Shown in pieces: positions 8,948 to 15,732 of a DNA stretch of 15,985 bases. The stretch covers positions 1 through 15,985 of the forward strand of contig CAZUAH010000307.1 of the NCBI GenBank assembly GCA_964617665.1, written 5' to 3'. The notes under the pieces are model-generated. The model was not told where the DNA came from. It saw only the letters and a program-made list of their open reading frames with translations, and searched no databases. Numbering within the stretch: the stretch's first letter is position 1; the number at the start of each line of letters is the position of its first letter. The DNA comes from JADHUC01 sp964617665. GTDB taxonomy: Bacteria; Planctomycetota; Planctomycetia; Pirellulales; Pirellulaceae. The position numbers were made by a program, and so were the translations under genes.

Positions 8948-8977
8948 TGCCTCGCGGTCTTAGCGGCTGGCGAGGCA
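8948..8977 (+). promoter_or_regulatory. stem-loop in the leader of the TPR gene
   Basis: TGCCTCGC (8948-8955) and GCGAGGCA (8970-8977) form a perfect 8-bp stem with a 14-nt loop. The stem begins at or next to the predicted transcription start, so the mRNA would carry a hairpin at its extreme 5' end. No T-run follows, so it is not an ordinary intrinsic terminator. A 5'-end stabilising hairpin or a protein-binding leader are possible roles; this is inference. Confidence 0.45.
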
Positions 8978-9015
8978 TTCACCTTGCCCAGTCAACCAAA
9001 GCACCCGGATCAGTC

Positions 9016-9996
9016 ATGAAAACGGAACGGCGTCACGAGCTTCAAACCAACGTTCTGGCCGACTACCTCGGCAAACACCTCCAGCGGATCAAACCGTACT
9101 CCAGGCACATCTCGCTTGGCGCGCTGCTGATCTTTGCTGCGATACTGGCCGGACTGTACTTTTCCAACAAACGGGCAGCGGAGATGGGCGCCGGTTGGAG
9201 CGACTTTCTTGCAGCTTTCTCAGCCACGGATCCCGATGCGCTTGAGGAAGTCGCCAATCTGCACGACGGATCCACAGCTGGCCTTTGGGCACGGCTGTCG
9301 GCAGGTGAAATCAAGGTGGCCATGGGAACAGGCCAGTTATTCACCAGTCGTAAGGAAGCCGAGGAATCGCTTGAAGACGCCAGAGAGCACTTCGAAGCGG
9401 TTGAAGAGGAGGCAGGCGGCTATCCGCAGTTGGTCGAACGCGCTCGCTTCGGGTTGGCCCAAGTCCACGAGTCTCTGAGTGACACCGAAAAGGCCCAGAA
9501 GTACTATGATAAAGTCGCGAAAACGTCCCCGAATTCGACGCTGGGTCAACTTGCCAAGCAACGATTTGAGCGACTTTCAGACAAGTCTGTGCAACGGTGG
9601 TACGCTTGGTTCGAGCGTCAGGAGCCGAAGCCGCCCATGCCACCCGCCGGCAGCGATGTGTCCGAAGATTTCATGGACATGGATCTGACGGCACCTCTGG
9701 GCAAAGACGACACGCCGTTGGGCAAGGAGACCGTCGAGCCGAAGTCCAGCGAGCCTGAAGAGACGCAAAGCACTGACGGCGATGCGAAGGCTGATGCTCC
9801 GGAACCGGAGGGGACTTCAGAAGCCGACAATTCAGTTTCAGAGACGAAGCCCGATTCAGGAGCCGCTAAGGACGCTGACGAGCCGTCGCCAGAACCCAAG
9901 GAAACAGCTCCCACTGATCCGGCAAAACCAGCCGAAAAGCCGGCAGTTGTGGATGAAAGCGATGCCAAGCCGGAATCGAAGGACGCGTCGCCCTAA
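9016..9996 (+). CDS. YfgM-like membrane-anchored TPR protein with acidic tail
   Basis: The frame runs back to 8767 inside the helicase gene, but the ATG at 9016 sits downstream of the promoter and gives a sensible 326-aa protein. Layout: a charged N-terminus (MKTERRHELQTNVLADYLGK), one transmembrane helix at about residues 32-50 (HISLGALLIFAAILAGLYF), a helical region, and one or two TPR-like repeats at about 115-190 (for example GLAQVHESLSDTEKAQKYYD). The tail from about residue 203 to the end is low-complexity and rich in Glu, Asp, Pro, Ser and Lys. The single N-terminal anchor with a TPR domain resembles YfgM, an ancillary protein of the Sec translocon and periplasmic chaperone network; sequence similarity to YfgM itself is not proven here. 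The RluD-type gene starts 107 bp downstream on the same strand and may be co-transcribed. Confidence 0.75.
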   Translation: MKTERRHELQTNVLADYLGKHLQRIKPYSRHISLGALLIFAAILAGLYFSNKRAAEMGAGWSDFLAAFSATDPDALEEVANLHDGSTAGLWARLSAGEIKVAMGTGQLFTSRKEAEESLEDAREHFEAVEEEAGGYPQLVERARFGLAQVHESLSDTEKAQKYYDKVAKTSPNSTLGQLAKQRFERLSDKSVQRWYAWFERQEPKPPMPPAGSDVSEDFMDMDLTAPLGKDDTPLGKETVEPKSSEPEETQSTDGDAKADAPEPEGTSEADNSVSETKPDSGAAKDADEPSPEPKETAPTDPAKPAEKPAVVDESDAKPESKDASP

Positions 9997-10103
9997 TCCG
10001 CTAGGCGTACATTGGGCGTTCGGCGGAACACTGGCAGTTGGTACTACCATCGCACCTGCGCCCTACAAGGCGGGCTTGGCGCCATACCACGGCTTTCCTG
10101 CTC

Positions 10104-11093
10104 ATGGCCGCTGACGATCCTTCTGAAGAACCTATCGTCTTGACGGTTGATGCCGCCTGTGTGGGAATGCGACTGGACGCATTTCTGGCCGCGCAATTCG
10201 CCGAATACAGCCGCGTTCAGTTGCGCAAGGCCATCGACTCGGCAGGTGTCATGGTGAATGGTCTACAGACCAAAGCATCTCGCCGGCTGCGCGAGGGAGA
10301 AACCGTGGCGATCACGTTGCCCGTTCGCGTCCGTGAAGGCCCGCAGCCCGAAGACATCCCGCTGGACATCCTGCACGAAGATGACTATCTAGTCGCTGTC
10401 AACAAACCACCGGGCATGGTCGTCCATCCGAGCAAAGGGCATTGGTCTGGCACTCTGGCTGCGGCGTTGGCGTACCATTTCGATCAGTTGAGTACCATCG
10501 GCGGCCAGACGCGGCCGGGAATCGTTCACCGCCTGGATCGTGATACCAGCGGCGTGATCGTGGTGGCCAAGAACGATCAGACACATCTGGCTCTAGCCGC
10601 GCAGTTCGAACAGCGAAACGTAGAAAAGGAGTACTTTGCCATCGTGGCGGGCGTTCCCGATCGGGATCGGGATATGATCGACCAACCAATCGGCATGCAT
10701 CCGCAGCAGCGAGAAAAGATGGCGATTCGCGCCGGACACTCGACCACTCGCGACGCCCGAACCTTCTATCAGGTGGAACAGCGTTTTCGCGGCTTCGCTG
10801 CCATTAAGGCCCTGCCGAAGACCGGTCGAACGCACCAGATCCGCCTGCACTTGGCTCACATCGGCTGTCCGGTGCTGTGCGACCGGCTGTACGGAGGACG
10901 TTCGCAGATCACGTTGGGCGAAGTTGTCAGCGGGCGCGAAGACAAAAACGTCATCCTTGCTCGACAAGCCCTGCACGCGCGAAGGTTAAAGCTAACACAC
11001 CCGTCCACGGGCGAACCTATCGAATTCGAAACGCCCATTCCCGAAGACATACAAAGGGTGTTGGTGGAGATCGAACGCTGTCGGACCGTTTAG
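10104..11093 (+). CDS. rluD: RluA/RluD-family 23S rRNA pseudouridine synthase
   Basis: The enzyme isomerises uridine to pseudouridine in RNA; RluD-type members modify helix 69 of 23S rRNA. I chose the ATG at 10104 (329 aa) because the product then starts just before the S4 domain; the frame runs back to a TTG at 10038 without support. An S4 RNA-binding domain spans about residues 22-68 (MRLDAFLA...LREGETV). The catalytic domain carries NKPPGMVVHPS (100-110), the active-site motif HRLDRDTSG (142-150) with catalytic Asp145, and GRTHQIRLHLAHIG (241-254). Length and S4 domain fit RluD (326 aa in E. coli), but RluC is similar, so the exact target is inferred. The gene ends 4 bp from the stop of the convergent Cys-rich protein gene. 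Confidence 0.93.
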   Translation: MAADDPSEEPIVLTVDAACVGMRLDAFLAAQFAEYSRVQLRKAIDSAGVMVNGLQTKASRRLREGETVAITLPVRVREGPQPEDIPLDILHEDDYLVAVNKPPGMVVHPSKGHWSGTLAAALAYHFDQLSTIGGQTRPGIVHRLDRDTSGVIVVAKNDQTHLALAAQFEQRNVEKEYFAIVAGVPDRDRDMIDQPIGMHPQQREKMAIRAGHSTTRDARTFYQVEQRFRGFAAIKALPKTGRTHQIRLHLAHIGCPVLCDRLYGGRSQITLGEVVSGREDKNVILARQALHARRLKLTHPSTGEPIEFETPIPEDIQRVLVEIERCRTV

Positions 11094-11097
11094 CGGA

Positions 11098-11313
11098 CTA
11101 CGCCGTGTCGCTGTCTCTGATCGGCAGGGCCGCCTGTGTCAACGACTCGATGGGAACGGTGGTCTGGTCTTGCACGGCTTGCCTAACGCTGCAGCCAGCA
11201 CAAGCGGCGCACGTGGTCTTGGCAGAAAACCTACGCCACGCACGCCAGACCACGTAGCTGGCGGCCATTGCCGCCAACCCGAGAGCGATTGCCTGTTGCC
11301 AGTCAATGTCCAT
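11098..11313 (-). CDS. small Cys-rich membrane protein of the feo operon
   Basis: A 71-aa protein starting with ATG 12 bp after the feoB stop, so almost certainly in the same transcript. One transmembrane helix covers about residues 8-25 and is followed by an Arg/Lys cluster (WRAWRRFSAK), which predicts that the C-terminus is cytoplasmic. The motif CAACAGC gives C35, C38 and C41 in CxxCxxC spacing. It resembles the FeoB-associated Cys-rich membrane proteins and fills the position held by feoC in enterobacteria, but it is not homologous to the winged-helix FeoC as far as I can see. The cysteines could bind iron or an Fe-S cluster and report on or assist FeoB; this is inference. The gene ends 4 bp from the stop of the convergent rluD-type gene. 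Confidence 0.75.
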   Translation of the reverse strand: MDIDWQQAIALGLAAMAASYVVWRAWRRFSAKTTCAACAGCSVRQAVQDQTTVPIESLTQAALPIRDSDTA

Positions 11314-11325
11314 CGCTGCGCACGC

Positions 11326-13641
11326 CTATGATACGAAGAGCATTCCCACCTGATATGTCACAAAGGCTCCCAGATACGCCAGCGCCGTCATATACGCGAA
11401 GGTGAACAAAGGCCAGCGCCAACTGTTCGTCTCCCTGCGGATCGTGGCCAACGTGGCGGCGCATTGCGCGCACAGCGCGAAGAAGACCATGATGGACAAA
11501 GCGACGGGAACGTTGAAAATCGGGCGATCTGTGCCGGGCCAACTCGCCGACTGCAGCGTCTCACGAAGTGATTCGGATCGTTCGTCCGCGCCTTCTCCCA
11601 AATGGTAGATTACGCCCAAAGTGCCAATTACGACCTCGCGAGCTGGAAACGAAGCGACCACCGCACAACCGATCCGCCAGTCCCACCCCAACGGTCGCAC
11701 GGCCGGTTCGATCAACTTGCCGGCGCGCCCCAGGACGCTTTGCTTCATGTAACTGGCTGCCACTGTGTTTTTGATTTCTTTTTCCAACTCGTCGTGCTGC
11801 TGCTTCAATGCCACCAGTCTGTCGGCAGCCAGTTCGTCGGATGCCTCAGCTTCGCCGTCATGCAGTTCGGCGATTTCGGCTTCCAGTGCGGAAACCTCGT
11901 TGGCGAATGAAGCACGTACCTCTCGCTCGACGTGAGCGCCGTGGGGGAAATAACCGGCCGCCCACACGATGACGGTCACAGCGACGATTAACGTCCCGGC
12001 TCCCCGCACAAAAGACCAACCGTTTTCCACGACTCGCAACAACACGGTACGCAACGAAGGCACTTTGTAGCCGGGTAATTCCATCAGGAACGATGGCGTC
12101 TCGCCTCGCAGAATGGTGTTTTTCAGCACAAAAGCGACGGGCACGGCGGTTGCGATCCCAACAAGGTACAAGGCGAACATGGTCATTCCCTGCAGGCCGA
12201 CCCAACCGCCCAGGACGGTCGTTTTCGGAATGAACGCCGCGATCAGCAGCACGTACACAGGCAACCGAGCACTGCAGCTCATTAACGGCGCGACCAGAAT
12301 CGTCACAAGCCGGTCTCGGCGGTTTTCGATCACTCGCGTTGCCATGATGCCAGGAACCGCGCAGGCGAACGAAGAAAGCAATGGGATGAAAGACTTGCCG
12401 CTCAAACCGATCCGCGACATCGGCTTGTCCATTAGGTAAGCGGCCCGAGCCATGTATCCACAATCTTCCAGCACCGCGACGAAGCAGAAGAGAATCAGGA
12501 TCTGAGGCAGGAACGTTAACACGCTACCCACGCCAGCAATGACGCCGTCGACCAGCAGCGATTGAATGGCCCCATCCGGCAGCATTCCCGCAACGGCATC
12601 GCTAAGCCATCCCATCACTCGTTCCATGCCCTCCATCACCGGTCGGGCGCCAGAGAAGATGGATTGGAACACAATGAGCATCAGTAGGGCGAATACGACG
12701 TACCCGAGAACGCGATGTGTCAGCACCTTGTCGATCCGATCGCTAACCGTGCTGATGTACCTTTTCGGCACCGCTACGGCGCCTTCCATCACGCTGGCTA
12801 CCCAATCGTATCGAGACATGGCCTCGACTGCAGGCACTGGATAGCCGGCAGCCGAAAGTCGCTCGCGAGCGGTTTGCACTCTGACCATAAAGCCTTGGTC
12901 GACGCCGGGCAAGTCGGCGCTCTCTACGTAGCCACCGCTGTCCAGTAAGAGCCGTTCGACGAGGTATCGGGGCAATGGCTCGCGTGTCTTGCCCGCCAAT
13001 TCTTCCTCGAGCGACGCGACTTCTTCCTGGAAGACTTCCGGAAATGGACTCTCGTGCGTCTTCGGATCAGCGTTGGCTGCATCCACAAGGGCTTGCTTCA
13101 ACTGGTCAAGCCCCACGTTTCGATGCGCCTGCATCGGTACAATCGTTACGCCGATCTGTTCCTGAAGCCGTGCAACGTCAATCTTGACACCCTGCTCGGA
13201 AGCAACATCCATTTTGTTCAGGGCAACAAGCGTTGGCGTCTGCAGTTCCAGCGTCTGATTCAACAGATACAGATTGCGTTGGAGATTGCTGGCATCCAAG
13301 ATGCATAAGATGACGTCCGGCGATGCAACATCGTCACGACGACCGAGCAGCATGTCCACCGTGACCATTTCGTCCAACGACCGAGGCGCAAGGCTGTACG
13401 TGCCAGGAAGGTCCACCAACGTATACTGCCGACCATCGAGTTCGACGTGGCCGATCTTTTTTTCGACCGTGACGCCAGGATAGTTGCCAACGCGCTGCCG
13501 TACGCCAGAGAGCGTCTCGAAGACCGTGGACTTGCCGACGTTGGGATTGCCAAGCAAAGCTACCGTAATCGTACCGGTTTCGTTCTCGCTTGGCATGGAT
13601 TTGGATGCTGTTATTCCACTCGCGGCATCGCGGTGGCTCAC
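11326..13641 (-). CDS. feoB: ferrous iron transporter FeoB
   Basis: This is the inner-membrane Fe(II) permease with an N-terminal G domain. Motifs: G1 GNPNVGKST (residues 31-39), switch I YPGVT (54-58), G3 DLPG (77-80) and G4 NKMD (142-145). A helical GDI-like region follows to about residue 300. Gate and core membrane segments include LGYVVFALLMLIVFQSIF (312-329), SFACAVPGIMATRVIENRRD (424-443) and APLMSCSARLPVYVLLIAAF (451-470). The length, 771 aa, matches E. coli FeoB (773). A charged helical insertion with coiled-coil character lies at about 572-625, between membrane segments. The GTG at 13641 overlaps the feoA stop (GTGA), suggesting translational coupling; an ATG at 13596 (residue 16) also gives a typical FeoB start, so the N-terminus is uncertain. 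Confidence 0.96.
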   Translation of the reverse strand: MSHRDAASGITASKSMPSENETGTITVALLGNPNVGKSTVFETLSGVRQRVGNYPGVTVEKKIGHVELDGRQYTLVDLPGTYSLAPRSLDEMVTVDMLLGRRDDVASPDVILCILDASNLQRNLYLLNQTLELQTPTLVALNKMDVASEQGVKIDVARLQEQIGVTIVPMQAHRNVGLDQLKQALVDAANADPKTHESPFPEVFQEEVASLEEELAGKTREPLPRYLVERLLLDSGGYVESADLPGVDQGFMVRVQTARERLSAAGYPVPAVEAMSRYDWVASVMEGAVAVPKRYISTVSDRIDKVLTHRVLGYVVFALLMLIVFQSIFSGARPVMEGMERVMGWLSDAVAGMLPDGAIQSLLVDGVIAGVGSVLTFLPQILILFCFVAVLEDCGYMARAAYLMDKPMSRIGLSGKSFIPLLSSFACAVPGIMATRVIENRRDRLVTILVAPLMSCSARLPVYVLLIAAFIPKTTVLGGWVGLQGMTMFALYLVGIATAVPVAFVLKNTILRGETPSFLMELPGYKVPSLRTVLLRVVENGWSFVRGAGTLIVAVTVIVWAAGYFPHGAHVEREVRASFANEVSALEAEIAELHDGEAEASDELAADRLVALKQQHDELEKEIKNTVAASYMKQSVLGRAGKLIEPAVRPLGWDWRIGCAVVASFPAREVVIGTLGVIYHLGEGADERSESLRETLQSASWPGTDRPIFNVPVALSIMVFFALCAQCAATLATIRRETNSWRWPLFTFAYMTALAYLGAFVTYQVGMLFVS

Positions 13642-13874
13642 ACGGCGGCACCCGTTCGAACTAAGACGTTCAGGGCGTTGTTATGTCGGAAACATAACTT
13701 GTGTCCAGACATCCGGATTATGCACGGGCTGCCCGATTGAACCATTTCGATAGTCGTTCCGTGGTGCATGCCCAACTCGTGCAGCCTGTGGACTTGATGT
13801 GGATCGCCCATGATTTGGCCGACTTCGGCCGTTTGTCCGGGCGCTAAACAACGGAGGGGGACTAGATCACTCAC
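13638..13874 (-). CDS. feoA: FeoA family ferrous iron transport accessory protein
   Basis: A 78-aa SH3-like cytoplasmic protein that supports FeoB activity. The typical pattern is visible: LVPLRCLAPGQTAEVGQIMG at the start, then LHELGMHHGTTIEMVQSG and a C-terminal LCFRHNNALNVLV. It begins with GTG at 13874; a weak AGGA lies 12 nt upstream on the coding strand. It is the first gene of the feo operon and its TGA overlaps the feoB GTG by 4 bp. A promoter with two palindromes lies directly upstream. Confidence 0.9.
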   Translation of the reverse strand: MSDLVPLRCLAPGQTAEVGQIMGDPHQVHRLHELGMHHGTTIEMVQSGSPCIIRMSGHKLCFRHNNALNVLVRTGAAV

Positions 13875-13911
13875 GGCGACACACTGTCCTGTGGGGGGGC
13901 TACTTATTGAA

Positions 13912-13930
13912 AGTGAGACTGTATCTCACT
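13912..13930. promoter_or_regulatory. candidate metal-regulator operator, site 1
   Basis: A perfect inverted repeat, AGTGAGA-CTGTA-TCTCACT, 19 bp long with 7-bp arms. It lies just downstream of the predicted feo transcription start, where a bound repressor would block elongation or initiation. Nineteen bp is the usual size of Fur and DtxR boxes, but the sequence matches neither consensus, so the regulator is unknown. Confidence 0.5.
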
Positions 13931-13942
13931 ATCGGCAAGACC

Positions 13943-13960
13943 ATCTTACCTAAGTGAGAT
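13943..13960. promoter_or_regulatory. candidate metal-regulator operator, site 2
   Basis: An imperfect 18-bp palindrome, ATCTTACCT/AAGTGAGAT, with 7 of 9 positions paired. It contains the same half-site, AAGTGAGA, as site 1 (13952-13959 versus 13911-13918), 41 bp apart, close to four helical turns. It overlaps the predicted -10 box. On the minus strand it also contains TTAGGTAAG, which resembles half of a DtxR/IdeR box. Confidence 0.45.
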
Positions 13961-13971
13961 CCGTTTGGCAA
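13943..13971 (-). promoter_or_regulatory. sigma70-like promoter of the feo operon
   Basis: On the minus strand TTGCCA (13971-13966) and TAAGAT (13948-13943) are separated by exactly 17 bp. The -35 matches the consensus at 5 of 6 positions and the -10 at 4 of 6. Transcription would start near 13936, about 60 nt before the feoA GTG. The spacer and -10 box are covered by the palindrome at 13943-13960. Confidence 0.5.
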
Positions 13972-14028
13972 TGGACCCGGATGACGGAATCGGTGAGAAT
14001 TCTTGTTTGCCCAATTGGCAGGCCAGCT

Positions 14029-15702
14029 CTACCTTTCAATTGGCACGTCCAACAGCACTGGCTTGGTCCCTTCCAGCCCTTCTTTGATCCGTTCGCCTAG
14101 TTCACTTGGCTCGCACACACGGTGCGCTTCAACGCCGAATCCACGCGCAAGCCCCACAAAGTCAACCTCCGGATCCACCAAGTCCATCCCCAAGTGTCTT
14201 TTCTTGGCCATCTGGGGCAATTTCATCACGTCGCCACAGTCTTTCAGGATCTTGTATTGAGCATTGTTGGCGACGATGAACACGACGGGGATTTCGTAGC
14301 GTGCGGCTGACCAGAGCCCTTGGATACCGTATAGAGTGGAACCATCGCCCAGGAGACCTACAACTGGCCGATCCGGCCAAGCAAGTTTCACTCCTAACGC
14401 GCAGCCTAGCCCCCATCCCAACGCCCAACCTCGATGGGCGAAATGGCCAGTGGGATCTTTCATCGCACCCATTCGCTTCAGCAAATGCTGATGGGTCGTT
14501 ACGGCCTCCTCGACGACTGCGGCATTCGGTGGAAGGGCTCTAGCCAGGGCGCTCATGGCCGTCATCGACGTCATAGGCCGCTGGCCTTCCTGCTGCTGGA
14601 TGGCCGCCTCCAATGCCTCACGTTCAGCGGCTCGCTGAGCGGTCTTCTGTTCGCGCCGCTCTTGTGCTGCTCGTACTTGGCCCGCTGACATCAACTCCGT
14701 CAGCAGACTATCTAGTTCGGCCAGGCCAGCCTTGGGATCGCCTTGCAGGCCGACTTCGACCGGGTAGTTCTTGCCGATTTGCCGAGTGTCCGCGTCCAGT
14801 TGAATCAGACGTATATGTTCTGGTATCGGCCGCGCGGGCTCGTGGTGGATGTACAATCGCAAGAGATCCATCCCAACCACGAACACGACGTCGTTATCCG
14901 CCAAGCACGACCGAACTTCGGGCGACCACAGCGGCAACGCGCCCGTGTACAGCGGATGATCGGCCGGAATGGCCAACCTCCCGTGCGATGTGGCCGATTC
15001 GCTCCACACCGGTGCACCGAGCCGTTCTGCCACCGCAACCAGCTCGCCCACGGCGTCTGCTTCCGTCACTCGGCAACCGGCCAGGATGGCCGGATTGCGC
15101 GCTTCGGCCAGCATGTCTGCTGCGAGTCTTAGTGCTTCCGATGGCGGGCGAACGCGTCTATCAGGTACGTGTGGTGGCGATAGATCCAGGCCATCGACGG
15201 CTTCCATCTGCACGTCGACCGGAAGAGACAGAAACACGGGCCCAGTCGGCGGCGTCAATGCAGTCTGCACGGCGCGCCGAACGGCGGTGGGCATGTCTTC
15301 GGCTCGTTGCACTTCGTACGACCATTTGGTCCATGGTCGCGTTACGCTGACCATATCGCCCGCCAATACGGGCTCTTCCAGGAGCAAGCGACGATCCTGC
15401 TGACCGGCGGTCAAGAGCAGCGGCGTGCCTTCCTGATAGGCGTTGTAGAGCATGCCCATCGAGTTGCCCAAGCCGCAACAGATGTGAACGTTGACCACGC
15501 CCAACTTGCCAGATGCCATGGCGTAGCCATCCGCCATAGCCACAAGTGGCACTTCCTGTAGTGCCAGGATGTACTCAAATCGGTCATCGTCGACCAGCGT
15601 GTCATTGAGCGGCAGTTCGGTCGAACCGGGATTGCCGAAGATGTACCGAACGCCCGATGCAGCCAAGATGTCAAGGAATGCTTCTATACCGGTCATATTC
15701 AT
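14029..15702 (-). CDS. benzoylformate decarboxylase-like ThDP-dependent enzyme
   Basis: A 557-aa thiamine-diphosphate enzyme of the pyruvate oxidase/decarboxylase superfamily. The N-terminus tracks benzoylformate decarboxylase (MdlC) closely: FGNPGSTELP with Ser27, ALQEVPLVAMADGYA with the cofactor-activating Glu50, and VNVHICCGLGNSMG with His73. These align with Ser26, Glu47 and His70 of the Pseudomonas enzyme; His286 or His287 (YIHHEP) may stand for His281. The ThDP/Mg motif runs from GDGS (452-455) to ANN (478-480). A charged helical linker at about 344-372 makes it longer than MdlC (528 aa). Expected chemistry is non-oxidative decarboxylation of a 2-keto acid or an acetolactate-like carboligation; the substrate is not known. 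Start: ATG at 15702, with an ATG at 15696 as alternative; no Shine-Dalgarno. It lies 30 bp after the esterase gene, so an operon is likely. Confidence 0.88.
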   Translation of the reverse strand: MNMTGIEAFLDILAASGVRYIFGNPGSTELPLNDTLVDDDRFEYILALQEVPLVAMADGYAMASGKLGVVNVHICCGLGNSMGMLYNAYQEGTPLLLTAGQQDRRLLLEEPVLAGDMVSVTRPWTKWSYEVQRAEDMPTAVRRAVQTALTPPTGPVFLSLPVDVQMEAVDGLDLSPPHVPDRRVRPPSEALRLAADMLAEARNPAILAGCRVTEADAVGELVAVAERLGAPVWSESATSHGRLAIPADHPLYTGALPLWSPEVRSCLADNDVVFVVGMDLLRLYIHHEPARPIPEHIRLIQLDADTRQIGKNYPVEVGLQGDPKAGLAELDSLLTELMSAGQVRAAQERREQKTAQRAAEREALEAAIQQQEGQRPMTSMTAMSALARALPPNAAVVEEAVTTHQHLLKRMGAMKDPTGHFAHRGWALGWGLGCALGVKLAWPDRPVVGLLGDGSTLYGIQGLWSAARYEIPVVFIVANNAQYKILKDCGDVMKLPQMAKKRHLGMDLVDPEVDFVGLARGFGVEAHRVCEPSELGERIKEGLEGTKPVLLDVPIER

Positions 15703-15732
15703 TTCATGTTGCTATCGTGAACTTGCTAAATC

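Noticed and set aside
8767..9015. Upstream extension of the TPR gene into the helicase gene
   Set aside because: It would precede the predicted promoter and start site, and the ATG at 9016 gives a normal membrane-anchor N-terminus.
14008..14045. Repeat CAATTGGCA (14012-14020 and 14037-14045) and TGCC-CAATT-GGCA hairpin after the ThDP gene
   Set aside because: One copy lies in the coding end of the gene, the hairpin stem is 4 bp, and there is no T-run, so neither a terminator nor an operator is supported.
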